Source: Pseudomonadota bacterium
GTDB taxonomy: Bacteria; Pseudomonadota; Alphaproteobacteria; Azospirillales; Azospirillaceae
Length of the DNA stretch: 64,000 nucleotides
Direction: 5' to 3'
Assembly (NCBI GenBank): GCA_023423695.1
Contig: JAFAFA010000080.1
Coordinates: 18,323-82,322 of the forward strand
The number at the start of each line of letters is the position of its first letter. Position 1 is the stretch's first letter. Under the pieces are notes generated by a model. It saw nothing but the letters and a program-made list of their open reading frames with translations. It did not search any database and was not told where the DNA came from. Both the position numbers and the translations under genes were made by a program. This document shows positions 38,176 through 48,323 of this stretch, piece by piece.

Positions 38176-39033
38176 TCAAATCCGTCCTTCTTCGAAGTCG
38201 CGGAAGGCCTGCATCACCTCTTCCCGCGTGTTCATGACGAAGGGACCGCCCCAGGCGATGGGCTCACCGATCGGCTCGCCGGCCAGCAGCAGGAAGCGCG
38301 CGCCCTCTGGACCGGCGACCGCCTCCACCCGCTCGCCGTCGCCGAGCACGATCACCCGCGGTCCCGACAGCAGTCCCTCGCCGCCGACGTCCAGCGTGCC
38401 TTCGAACAGCACGAGGAAGGCGGTGTGGCCGGCCGGCAGCGGCTCGGCGAAGGAAGCCGACGGCGGCAGGCTGACGTCGAAATAGCGGGCGTCGGTCGCC
38501 TCGGCCCGCACCGGCCCGGCGGTGCCGCGGGCGGTGTCGCCGGCGATCACGGTGACTGTCGCGCCGTTCTCGCGCCGCTCCACCGGGATGGATGCTGCCG
38601 GGAACTCCTGATAACGCGGCTCGGTCATCTTCAGCCGGGCCGGCAGGTTGATCCACAGCTGGAACCCTCGCATCAGCCCTTCGGTCTGCTCCGGCATCTC
38701 CGAGTGGATCAGACCGCGGCCGGCGGTCATCCACTGCACGCCGCCGGTCTCGATCACGCCTTCATGGCCGTGGTTGTCGGCATGGCGCATGCGACCGGCC
38801 AGCATGTAGGTGACCGTTTCGAAGCCGCGGTGGGGATGGTCGGGGAAGCCGGCCAGATAGTCGGTCGGCTGGTCGGACCCGAACAGGTCCAGCATCAGGA
38901 AGGGGTCGAGCGCGCGCAGGCGGGGCGTGCCCAGCATGCGGGTCATGCTGACGCCGGCGCCGTCGGAGGTGGCCATGCCCTCCACGGCGGCGAGCACCGG
39001 ACGGACACCGGGGGTGGCGGACTGGGTGGACAT
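38176..39033 (-). CDS. pirin-family protein
   Basis: A 285-residue bicupin. The pirin motif FPDHPHRGFETVTYMLAGRM with metal-binding histidines is near residue 68, then HEGVIETGGVQWMTAGRGLI with the third histidine close after (LIHSEMPEQ) and glutamate, and GFQLWINLPARLKMTEPRYQ. Some bacterial pirins have quercetinase activity or bind metabolic enzymes; no specific role can be claimed. ATG 39033 has GGGAG about 9 bases upstream. It follows amtB on the same strand, but amtB's terminator separates them, so it has its own promoter in the 137-base gap. Confidence 0.9.
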   Translation of the reverse strand: MSTQSATPGVRPVLAAVEGMATSDGAGVSMTRMLGTPRLRALDPFLMLDLFGSDQPTDYLAGFPDHPHRGFETVTYMLAGRMRHADNHGHEGVIETGGVQWMTAGRGLIHSEMPEQTEGLMRGFQLWINLPARLKMTEPRYQEFPAASIPVERRENGATVTVIAGDTARGTAGPVRAEATDARYFDVSLPPSASFAEPLPAGHTAFLVLFEGTLDVGGEGLLSGPRVIVLGDGERVEAVAGPEGARFLLLAGEPIGEPIAWGGPFVMNTREEVMQAFRDFEEGRI

Positions 39034-39170
39034 GGCGGGGACTCCCGAAAGAAGAGCGCTGATGATGGACCAGAGGTAGTCCGTCGCGGCCCCGCCGTGA
39101 AGCCGGCCCGCCCGCGCCACAGCGTTTCCGCCTGTGCAACAATCGCTGCACAGCAACCCCGGCCCGGCAC

Positions 39171-39205
39171 GCGAAAAAGGCCGCCGGGAAGCCCGGCGGC
39201 CCTTT
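39171..39205 (-). terminator. terminator of amtB
   Basis: A perfect 10-bp stem (39179-39188 with 39192-39201) with a three-base loop is followed on the minus strand by five T (39178-39174). It lies 33 bases after the amtB stop. Confidence 0.85.
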
Positions 39206-39234
39206 CGAAGAGACCCGTGGGAAAGGGAGTGTTG

Positions 39235-40551
39235 TTAGTGGATGCTCTCGCCGTGCAGGGCGAGGTCGAGACCGTCGCGCTCCACATCCTCGTCCACGCG
39301 CAGGCCCATCACCACGTCGATGGCCTTCAGCAGGACGAAGGAGCCGATGCCCGAGTAGATGATGGTGGCGACGATGCCGTAGACCTGGGTCAGGACCTGA
39401 CCGGGGTTGCCTTCCAGCAGGCCGGCGGTGCCGCCGATGGCTTCCTGGGCGAAGACGCCGGTCAGGACCGCGCCGACGATGCCGCCGATGCCGTGCACGC
39501 CGAAGGCGTCCAGCGAGTCGTCATAGCCGAGAGCCCGCTTCAGGCCGGTGGCGCCCCAGTAGCAGACCACGCCGGCGACCACGCCGATGACCAGCGCGCC
39601 CATCGGTCCGACGAAGCCGGAGGCCGGGGTGATGGCGACCAGACCGCCGACGGCGCCGGAGATGATGCCGAGAACCGACGGCTTGCCCTTCAGGACCCAC
39701 TCCGCGAACATCCAGGCCAGGGCGGCGGCGGCGGCGGCGATCTGCGTGACCAGCATGGCCATGCCCGCACGGCTGTCGGCGGCCAGCGCCGAACCGGCGT
39801 TGAAGCCGAACCAGCCAACCCACAGCATGGCCGCGCCGACCAGGCTCAGCACCAGGTTGTGCGGGGCGAAGTTCTCGTTCGGGTAGCCCTTGCGCTTGCC
39901 GAGCACCAGCGCCGCGACCAGACCGGCCACGCCCGCGTTGATGTGGACGACGGTGCCGCCGGCATAGTCCAGCACGCCGTCACCCATCAGATAGCCGCCG
40001 GGACCCCAGACCCAGTGGGTGATCGGCGCGTAGATGACGACCGACCACAGGGCGGTGAAGACCAGCATGGAGGAGAACTTCATGCGGTCGGCGAAGGCGC
40101 CGGTGATCAGGGCCGGGGTGATGATGGCGAAGGTCATCTGGAAGACGATGAAGACCGCTTCCGGGATCACGCCGGACAGGCTGTCCTTGGTCACGCCGGA
40201 CAGCAGGGCCTTGCCGAGGCCGCCGATATACGGGCTGCCATCGCTGAAGGCCAGGCTGTAGCCCACCACGACCCAGAGGATCGACACCAGGCAGCAGATC
40301 GCGAAGCTCTGCATCACCGTGGCCAGGACGTTCTTCTTGCGGACCATGCCGCCGTAGAACAGGGCCAGGCCCGGAATGGTCATGAACAGCACCAGCGCCG
40401 TCGCCGTCAGCATCCAGGCGGTGTCGCCCGCGCTGAGCGTCGGTGCCGGGGCGGCCGCAGCCGCGTCCTGGGCAAGGGCTGCGGCCGGCAGGCCGACCGC
40501 GCCCAGAGCAACCGCCATCATCGGTGCGGCCAGAAGGAACAGACGGTTCAT
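39235..40551 (-). CDS. amtB: ammonium transporter AmtB
   Basis: A 438-residue channel-like ammonium transporter. A cleaved signal peptide (residues about 1-28, ending ALAQ) precedes eleven membrane helices. Typical blocks are IPGLALFYGGMVRKKNVLAT, FADRMKFSSMLVFTALWSVV, THWVWGPGGYL, DYAGGTVVHINAGVAGLVAA (first pore histidine) and DDSLDAFGVHGIGGIVGAVL (second pore histidine). AmtB imports ammonium at low supply and is usually blocked by a PII protein. No glnK lies next to it. GAGGAG precedes the ATG. The sigma-54 and NtrC-like sites at 40712-40827 suggest nitrogen control. Confidence 0.96.
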   Translation of the reverse strand: MNRLFLLAAPMMAVALGAVGLPAAALAQDAAAAAPAPTLSAGDTAWMLTATALVLFMTIPGLALFYGGMVRKKNVLATVMQSFAICCLVSILWVVVGYSLAFSDGSPYIGGLGKALLSGVTKDSLSGVIPEAVFIVFQMTFAIITPALITGAFADRMKFSSMLVFTALWSVVIYAPITHWVWGPGGYLMGDGVLDYAGGTVVHINAGVAGLVAALVLGKRKGYPNENFAPHNLVLSLVGAAMLWVGWFGFNAGSALAADSRAGMAMLVTQIAAAAAALAWMFAEWVLKGKPSVLGIISGAVGGLVAITPASGFVGPMGALVIGVVAGVVCYWGATGLKRALGYDDSLDAFGVHGIGGIVGAVLTGVFAQEAIGGTAGLLEGNPGQVLTQVYGIVATIIYSGIGSFVLLKAIDVVMGLRVDEDVERDGLDLALHGESIH

Positions 40552-40711
40552 CGAGGCTCCTCTTTCTCCAAAATCGCTCCCACCCCCTTGCGGCCGGCGC
40601 GGCACCGGAGGTGTTCCGCGCTCAAGCCACCGCATCGGGGCGACCCCGTCCCGGTCGCCCCGTCCCCGGCAAAGACGGGGCGGCGGACGGGACCGAGGAC
40701 GCCTCCAGCGT

Positions 40712-40727
40712 TACAAGAAGCGTGCCA
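40712..40727 (-). promoter_or_regulatory. sigma-54 promoter candidate for amtB
   Basis: On the minus strand the sequence reads TGGCAC-GCTTC-TTGTA, close to the -24/-12 consensus TGGCAC-N5-TTGCW. The spacing is right; only the C of the -12 TTGC is changed to T. The amtB start is about 160 bases downstream, giving a long leader. Confidence 0.55.
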
Positions 40728-40810
40728 GTCCAAAACGGCTTGGAATCGTCAGGGTTGTCCTGGGGCGGTACCCCGGAACAGGCATCCCCCGGCGAGTCGC
40801 GGGGCTGGTT

Positions 40811-40827
40811 TGCACAGGAAATGGGCA
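40811..40827. promoter_or_regulatory. NtrC-like enhancer candidate upstream of amtB
   Basis: TGCACA-GGAAA-TGGGCA forms a dyad with one mismatch and partly fits the NtrC consensus TGCACY-N5-GGTGCA. Its centre is about 92 bases upstream of the -24 element at 40727, the usual distance for NtrC enhancers. Confidence 0.4.
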
Positions 40828-41200
40828 GATGCGAAAGCCAGCATTCCGCCGCAATTTTCGGGCTTTTGACCGACCGAACGGGCGGGATGCGCAGGTTTGG
40901 CGCAGCCGTCTGGTTGCCATTCCGGCAGTTGGTCAAAAAATGTGCAGAAAACGGCCTGCGTGGCGGTCACTGCCGCCGCGGACGGCGAGAATGGGGCAGC
41001 CCTTCTACCCCTTCCATCCAGTCCGAACGGCTTGCCCCTCTTTCCGCCTAGGCGGGCGGGCGGGCGATGCGGCGGGTAAGCCGATCCAAACCCGCCGCCG
41101 GGCCTATTGGACATGGCCGCGAGATGTGGCACCGTCAACGCCTTCATCGGGAAGGCCGCAGCCGGGCGGCCGCAAGAAAAAGACAAAGGGGGTAACGGCC

Positions 41201-42472
41201 ATGCTCGACAAACGCGATCTGCGCCTCGCACCGCGACGTGCGGTAGCGCTGGTGCTGGCCGGCGGACGCGGAAGCCGTCTGAAGCAGTTGACCGACCGGC
41301 GGGCCAAGCCGGCTACCTATTTCGGCGGCAAGTACCGCATCATCGACTTCGCGCTGTCCAACTGCGTCAATTCCGGCTTCCGCCGCATCGGCGTGCTGAC
41401 GCAGTACAAGTCGCACAGCCTCCTGCGCCACCTCCAGCGCGGCTGGAACGTCTTCCGCGGCGAGATGAACGAGTTCTGCGACCTGCTGCCCGCCCAGCAG
41501 CGCGTCAGCGAGACCGAGTGGTACCAGGGCACCGCCGACGCGGTGTACCAGAACCTGGACATCCTGCGCGACCATGAGCCGGAATATGTCCTGATCCTGG
41601 CCGGCGACCACATCTACAAGATGGATTACGGCGCGCTGCTGCTCGACCACATCGACCGGCAGGCCGACGTCACCGTCCCCTGCATCGCCGTCCCGCGCGA
41701 ACAGGCGACCGGCTTCGGCGTGATGCACATCGACAACGACCGCCGCATCATCGATTTCGTCGAGAAGCCGGCCGACCCGCCGCCGATGCCCGGCCGTCCC
41801 GATCTGGCGCTGGCCAGCATGGGCATCTACGTCTTCAACGCCCAGTTCCTCTACGACCAGCTGGAGCGCGACGTCGCCACCCCCGGCTCCAGCCGCGATT
41901 TCGGCAAGGACATCATCCCGCATCTGGTGAAGACCGGCGCGCGGATCATCGCCCACGACTATGCCGACAGCGCCATCATCGACGCGCCCGACAACAGCCC
42001 CTACTGGCGCGACGTCGGCACCATCGACGCCTATTGGGAAGCCAACCTGGATCTCTGCCACGTCACGCCGCAGCTGAACCTGTACAACCGCGACTGGCCG
42101 ATCTTCACCTACCAGGAACAGCTGCCGCCGGCGAAGTTCGTCTTCGACGACAACAACCGCCGCGGCATGGCGGTGGACAGCCTGGTGTCGGGCGGCTGCA
42201 TCATTTCGGGATCCACCGTCCGGCGGTCGCTGCTGTTCAGCTCGGTCCGCGTCAACTCCTACAGCGAGCTGTACGAGGCGGTGGTGCTGCCGGAATGCGA
42301 CATCGGCCGCCATTGCCGCCTGAAGAAGGTGGTGATCGACCGCGGCGTCAGCATCCCCAACGGCCTCGTCGTCGGCGAGGACGCGGAGCTGGACGCCAAG
42401 CGCTTCCACCGCAGCGAGGGCGGCGTCGTCCTGATCACCCGCGAGATGATCGAGAAGCTGCCGAAGGAATAA
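41201..42472 (+). CDS. glgC: glucose-1-phosphate adenylyltransferase
   Basis: The 423-residue enzyme makes ADP-glucose from ATP and glucose 1-phosphate, the committed step of glycogen synthesis. The N-terminal nucleotidyltransferase domain has ALVLAGGRGSRLKQLTDRRA, ALSNCVNSGFRRIGVLTQYK, and EWYQGTADAVYQNLDIL; LILAGDHIYKMDYG carries the metal aspartate and VEKPADPP the glucose-1-phosphate region. A left-handed beta helix follows from about residue 300 (GGCIISGSTVRRSLLFSSVR). It is normally activated by fructose 6-phosphate or pyruvate in alphaproteobacteria. GGGGG precedes ATG 41201. glgA follows 137 bases later. Confidence 0.96.
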   Translation: MLDKRDLRLAPRRAVALVLAGGRGSRLKQLTDRRAKPATYFGGKYRIIDFALSNCVNSGFRRIGVLTQYKSHSLLRHLQRGWNVFRGEMNEFCDLLPAQQRVSETEWYQGTADAVYQNLDILRDHEPEYVLILAGDHIYKMDYGALLLDHIDRQADVTVPCIAVPREQATGFGVMHIDNDRRIIDFVEKPADPPPMPGRPDLALASMGIYVFNAQFLYDQLERDVATPGSSRDFGKDIIPHLVKTGARIIAHDYADSAIIDAPDNSPYWRDVGTIDAYWEANLDLCHVTPQLNLYNRDWPIFTYQEQLPPAKFVFDDNNRRGMAVDSLVSGGCIISGSTVRRSLLFSSVRVNSYSELYEAVVLPECDIGRHCRLKKVVIDRGVSIPNGLVVGEDAELDAKRFHRSEGGVVLITREMIEKLPKE

Positions 42473-42609
42473 GGCGGCATATCGCCGCCCCCCGGCACGA
42501 TGGCCCCGCGCCGATGCGGTCCGGCTCCCCACCGGACCCGCATCGGCGCTATACCATGCCTGCACCTCCCGCCTTTCACCCCACCCGCCTTTCACCGAGT
42601 GCCTTCCCG

Positions 42610-44079
42610 ATGCGCGTCCTCTACGTCACGTCCGAATGCTACCCGATGGTCAAGACGGGGGGGCTCGCCGACGTGTCCGCCGCCCTGCCGCCGGCCCTGA
42701 TCGCCGCCGGCGCCGATGTCCGCCTGCTGCTGCCGGGATATCCCGCCATCCTGAACAGCCTGCAGAACCTGCACGAGGTCGGCGACCTGATCACCGACCT
42801 GCCCGGCTGCGACCGCGCCCGGCTGTGCATCGGCCGCACGGCGGACGGGGTGCTGGCCTATGCGCTGGACGCACCGTCGCTGTACGACCGTCCCGGCAAC
42901 CCCTATCTCGGCCCGGATGGCAAGGATTGGACCGACAACGCCCTGCGCTTCGCCGCCCTTGCCTGGGTCGCCGCCGGCTTCGCCGCCGAGACGTCCTACG
43001 ACCCCTGGTGGCGGCCCGACATCCTGCACGGCCATGATTGGCAGGCCGGGCTGATCCCCGCCTATCTGGCCCTGCGTCCCGACCGTTTCGCCGGCCCCTT
43101 CCGGCCGGGCACGGTGCTGACCATCCACAACATCGCCTATCAGGGCCTGTTCGGCCCCTGGATGATGGGCGACATCGGCCTGCCGTCCTCCAGCTTCCGC
43201 GTCGACGGCGTCGAGTATTACGGCAACATCAGCTTCCTGAAGGCGGGTTGCTTCTACGCCGACCGCCTGACTACGGTCAGCCCGACCTATGCCAACGAGA
43301 TCCAGACGGCGGAGCACGGCACCGGCCTGCAGGGCCTGCTCGCCACCCGGTCCGACGTGCTGACCGGCATCCTGAACGGCGTCGACTACGCGGTGTGGGA
43401 CCCGGCGACCGACCCGCATCTGCCCGCCCGCTACACCCCCGACGATTTGGGTGGGAAGGATGCCTGCAAGTCCGACCTGCAATCCGCCTTCGGCCTGGAC
43501 CGCCGCCCCGACGCGCCGCTGGCCGCCGTGGTCAGCCGCCTTACCTGGCACAAGGGGCTCGATCTGGTGCTGGAGGCCGCCTCGCAATGGGTGTCCTGGG
43601 GCGGCCAGCTGGTGGTGCTGGGCAGCGGCGACGCCTCCAGCGAGGCCGGTTTCCGCAACCTCGCCCAACGGCACCCACAATCGGTCGGCGTCCGCATCGG
43701 CTATGACGAGCCGCTATCCCACCGCATCCAGGCCGGTTCCGACCTGTTCCTGGTGCCGTCCCGCTCGGAGCCCTGCGGCCTGACCCAGCTCTACGCCCTG
43801 AAATACGGCACCCTGCCGCTGGTCCGCCGCACCGGCGGCCTCGCCGACACGGTGATCGACGCCAACCCCGCCGCCAGCGCCGACGGCAGCGCCACCGGCT
43901 TCCAGTTCGTCAACGCCACCGGCCAGGAACTGGTCTGGGCGTTGCGCCGCGCCATGGGCGTCTACCGCAAGCCCGACCGCTGGCAGGCGATGCAGCGCCG
44001 CGCCATGACGCGGGACTTCGGCTGGCACGGCCCGGCGGAGGAGTATATGGAGCTGTACCGGGGGCTCGGCGGGCGGTGA
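42610..44079 (+). CDS. glgA: glycogen synthase (ADP-glucose type)
   Basis: A 489-residue GT5-family enzyme that adds glucose from ADP-glucose to alpha-1,4-glucan. The K-T-G-G-L loop at MVKTGGLADVSAALPPAL (residues 13-30) binds ADP-glucose; LHGHDWQAGLIPAYL and TVLTIHNIAYQGLFGPWMM belong to the N-terminal domain; VSRLTWHKGLDLVLEAA and FLVPSRSEPCGLTQLYALKY hold the C-terminal catalytic residues. ATG 42610 is chosen because the protein then begins MRVLYVTSECYPM as usual. It is downstream of glgC. The branching enzyme and phosphorylase genes are not in the window. Confidence 0.96.
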   Translation: MRVLYVTSECYPMVKTGGLADVSAALPPALIAAGADVRLLLPGYPAILNSLQNLHEVGDLITDLPGCDRARLCIGRTADGVLAYALDAPSLYDRPGNPYLGPDGKDWTDNALRFAALAWVAAGFAAETSYDPWWRPDILHGHDWQAGLIPAYLALRPDRFAGPFRPGTVLTIHNIAYQGLFGPWMMGDIGLPSSSFRVDGVEYYGNISFLKAGCFYADRLTTVSPTYANEIQTAEHGTGLQGLLATRSDVLTGILNGVDYAVWDPATDPHLPARYTPDDLGGKDACKSDLQSAFGLDRRPDAPLAAVVSRLTWHKGLDLVLEAASQWVSWGGQLVVLGSGDASSEAGFRNLAQRHPQSVGVRIGYDEPLSHRIQAGSDLFLVPSRSEPCGLTQLYALKYGTLPLVRRTGGLADTVIDANPAASADGSATGFQFVNATGQELVWALRRAMGVYRKPDRWQAMQRRAMTRDFGWHGPAEEYMELYRGLGGR

Positions 44080-44195
44080 GCGCCCTTGGGAGGGGGAGCC
44101 GGACGCGATAGCACCGGCCGCCCCACCACACCATCATTGCGCCCATCCGCTGTCCGCCCTATGTTCCCGGCAAACTCTCGCTTGTCCGGGCCCCG

Positions 44196-45998
<1,803 letters not shown>

Positions 45999-46006
45999 GG
46001 AAACGG

Positions 46007-46034
46007 AAAGGCGGGCCTCGGCCCGCCTTTTTTT
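46007..46034 (+). terminator. terminator of lepA
   Basis: AAAGGCGGGC (46007-46016) pairs with GCCCGCCTTT (46021-46030) around a four-base loop, and the stem runs straight into seven T in total. It starts 8 bases after the lepA stop codon. Confidence 0.9.
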
Positions 46035-46158
46035 GTGAAGCCCGACAATTCCGCACAACCTGCGCAACAAACCGGCCGCTCGGGTGTCATCCCTCGTGGG
46101 TACGGTGCCGCGCCCGAGCGGCGCCTCCCCTGTTGTGGTTCAATTCCGGGAGGATGAC

Positions 46159-46740
46159 ATGCGCAAGTTTCTCGCCGCCGCGGTGCCGGCCCTGATGCTG
46201 ATGGCCGTTGCCGCGCCGGGGCACGCCCAGACCAGCAGCTCGGCCAGGGCCAACGCGGTCGCCAACGGCACGATGGACAGCGGCGCCCGCGACGTCCAGG
46301 CCAGCCGCGACATGATCGGCAAGCGGGTGGTCCACCGCCATGGCGGGCCGGTCGCTGGCACGATCCAGAACGTGACCACCGACGCCCAGGGCCAGACGAT
46401 GGTCGAACTGAAGCTGGCCAAGACCGGCCAGACCGTCATGCTCACCCCGTCGTCCTTCGAGCGGCGCGGCCGTCAGGTCGTCATCATGCATGACCAGAAC
46501 GAGCTGCAGCAGCTCGCCCAGTACGCCAGCCAAGCCAACACCGGCTACGGCAGCTCGACCGGCGGTTCCATGGGCGGGTCGATGGGCGGTATGGGCGCCG
46601 GCTCCATGAACCAGGGCTCCGTGAATCAGGGCACGATGGGTCAGGGCTCGATGAACCAGGGCTCCATGAATCGCGGCTCGATGGGCCAGGGCACGATGGA
46701 CGAGCGCATCATGTCCCCGAACAAGCCCGGCATGGAGTAA
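46159..46740 (+). CDS. secreted PRC-barrel protein with Gly/Met pentapeptide repeats
   Basis: A 193-residue exported protein. Residues 1-23 are a signal peptide (MRKFLAAAVPALMLMAVAAP, cut near GHAQ). Residues about 50-112 (DMIGKRVVHRHGGPVAGTIQ and VMLTPSSFERRGRQVVIM) resemble a PRC-barrel, a small beta barrel that mediates interactions. From about residue 132 the protein is low-complexity, rich in Gly, Ser, Met and Gln; residues 148-182 are seven five-residue units of the form G-S/T-M-N/G-Q. GGGAGG is well placed before ATG 46159. It probably acts in the periplasm or cell surface. Function unknown. Confidence 0.78.
   Translation: MRKFLAAAVPALMLMAVAAPGHAQTSSSARANAVANGTMDSGARDVQASRDMIGKRVVHRHGGPVAGTIQNVTTDAQGQTMVELKLAKTGQTVMLTPSSFERRGRQVVIMHDQNELQQLAQYASQANTGYGSSTGGSMGGSMGGMGAGSMNQGSVNQGTMGQGSMNQGSMNRGSMGQGTMDERIMSPNKPGME
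46600..46704 (+). repeat. seven tandem 15-base repeats inside the PRC-barrel gene
   Basis: Seven in-frame units of the form GGCTCCATGAACCAG, with variants, encode G-(S/T)-(M/V)-(N/G/D)-(Q/R/E). Preceding sequence (46558-46599) has a related Gly-Ser-Met-Gly pattern. The number of copies may vary between strains because such tracts expand and contract by slippage or recombination. Confidence 0.85.
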
Positions 46741-46809
46741 GCCACCGGCGGAGGCGGGAAGCCCAATGGCCCCCCGCCTCCGGACAGGGGCATCAGCCCC
46801 CGATCACCC

Positions 46810-47895
46810 TCAGTCGATCACCGTCAGTTCGCCGGCCAGCGGCTTCGGCATCTCCGCCTTGATTGCGGCGGCGTCCAATCCGCCGGCGAGCAGACAGACC
46901 AGCTTGGCGTAGCTCGCCTCCGGCGTCATGTCATAGGCGCCGACGGCGCCGATGGCGCCCAGGCCGGTGGTGTAGGCGCCGGGCAGCACGGCGCCGCGCT
47001 GCACCTGGGTGTTGTCCATCAGGACGACGCCGGCCTTCACCGCGGCCGCAAGGGCGTCGAGGAAATCCGGGTCGGTCGGCCCGTTGCCCTCGCCGAAGGC
47101 CAGCAGCACCGCCCCCTTCGCCGCCGGGTTGGTGCCGGTCAGCATCGCCGACACCGTGCTGGCGCGGATGCCGGGATAGAGCCACAGCATGACGACGGAA
47201 AATCCCGCCAGCGCCGCCGCCTGGGTGTTCAGCGCCGCCAGCAGCTTGGTCCGGTTGTCCGGCTCGGCCAGCGAGACGCCCTTGGCCGGCATCGGCAGCC
47301 AATGGGGCTCGTTGCGGGCCACCACGCTGCCGACGGTGGCGAGCGGCGGGAAATTCGGCGAGTCGAAGCCGGCGAAGCGGTTGGCATCGACCTTGGACGA
47401 CCGGTTGCCGCGCAGCAGCTTGGTGTCGAAATAGACGCAGACCTCCGGCACCGGCAGGGTTCCCGCCACCACGACGGCGCCGACCAGATTGCTCACCGCG
47501 TCGGTCAGCGTGAAGGACAGCGGCACCTGCGACCCGCTGAACACCACCGGCTTCGTCAGGCCGGGCAGCAGGAAGGACAGGGCCGACGCGCTGTAGGCCA
47601 TGCTGTCGGTGCCGTGCAGCACGACGAAGCCGTCATATTGGTCGTAGACCGACAGCAGCCGCCGGGCGATGGCGATCCAATCCGCCGGCGTCATGTTGGA
47701 GCTGTCGAGGGTGCGGTCGAACCAGCCCATCGTCCAGGTCAGGTCCTTGCAGTCCCGCACCCCATGGCCGGACAGGCCGGGCATCGACAGGACCAGCCGT
47801 TCGAACTCCGGCCCCGGCACCGGGGCCAGTGCCCCGTCGGGATTGGTGACGCACCCGATGGTGCCCCCGGTATACAGCACATAGACCCGCGCCAT
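46810..47895 (-). CDS. L-asparaginase (type I, cytoplasmic)
   Basis: A 361-residue enzyme that converts asparagine to aspartate and ammonia. The first catalytic threonine is in YVLYTGGTIGCVTNPDGALA at residue 12; the second is in VVLHGTDSMAYSASALSFLL near residue 93, with the conserved lysine in KPVVFSGSQVPLSF-like sequence. There is no signal peptide, so it is the cytoplasmic type. GGGAGGAG precedes ATG 47895. The stop is 69 bases from the convergent PRC-barrel gene; a shared hairpin (46749-46758 with 46773-46782) without T-run lies between them. Confidence 0.9.
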   Translation of the reverse strand: MARVYVLYTGGTIGCVTNPDGALAPVPGPEFERLVLSMPGLSGHGVRDCKDLTWTMGWFDRTLDSSNMTPADWIAIARRLLSVYDQYDGFVVLHGTDSMAYSASALSFLLPGLTKPVVFSGSQVPLSFTLTDAVSNLVGAVVVAGTLPVPEVCVYFDTKLLRGNRSSKVDANRFAGFDSPNFPPLATVGSVVARNEPHWLPMPAKGVSLAEPDNRTKLLAALNTQAAALAGFSVVMLWLYPGIRASTVSAMLTGTNPAAKGAVLLAFGEGNGPTDPDFLDALAAAVKAGVVLMDNTQVQRGAVLPGAYTTGLGAIGAVGAYDMTPEASYAKLVCLLAGGLDAAAIKAEMPKPLAGELTVID

Positions 47896-47945
47896 CGTCC
47901 GCTCCTCCCGCAATCCTGTCGGCGGCAGGATAGGCGGACGTCCCA

Positions 47946-48164
47946 CTACTTCTCAAGGCACAGCCGTCCTTGGAGCGCCAACGGTGTCCGCACCGACGCC
48001 GGGGCCTCCTCCGCAACAATGCGCCGGCCGGGCGCGGCTGCCGGAACCGGGTTGTAGGCAAGGCGGAAACGCCGCGGTTCCGGCACCGCCGGCGGGGGCG
48101 CCGCGGGCGGATCGATCCGGGCGGCGGCGAGAACCACGCTGGTCCAGGCAGCGAACAGGGACAT
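47946..48164 (-). CDS. possible small hypothetical protein (72 residues)
   Basis: A short frame begins MSLFAAWTSVVLAAARIDPP and is rich in Pro, Ala and Arg. GGAG lies nine bases upstream of the ATG and it fits between asparaginase (same strand, 50 bases downstream) and the divergent LysR gene. The first 17 residues are hydrophobic. I recognise no family, and the Pro/Ala composition is what chance gives in such GC-rich DNA, so it may not be translated. Confidence 0.35.
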   Translation of the reverse strand: MSLFAAWTSVVLAAARIDPPAAPPPAVPEPRRFRLAYNPVPAAAPGRRIVAEEAPASVRTPLALQGRLCLEK

Positions 48165-48323
48165 GGTCGGAAACTCCAAAGCGGTTGGAGACCGAACATG
48201 GGCCGCGTGCCATTCCCTTGGAAACGAATAGGCATTATGCCGTCATCACGATCCGTGATGACCGCATCGTTGCGGATGGCCGGGCGCTCTGCTTGAATGG
48301 GAGGCAACTTCCGGTCCCCCGCC

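Larger units (their letters stand above)
40552..41200. other. 649-base divergent region between amtB and glgC
   Basis: No gene is supported here. It carries the long amtB leader with a 9-bp hairpin (40656-40664 with 40674-40682), a sigma-54-like element, an NtrC-like dyad, and then the unassigned promoter region of glgC. Base composition falls slightly around 40810-40950 (A/T-rich patches), as expected for regulatory DNA. Confidence 0.6.
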
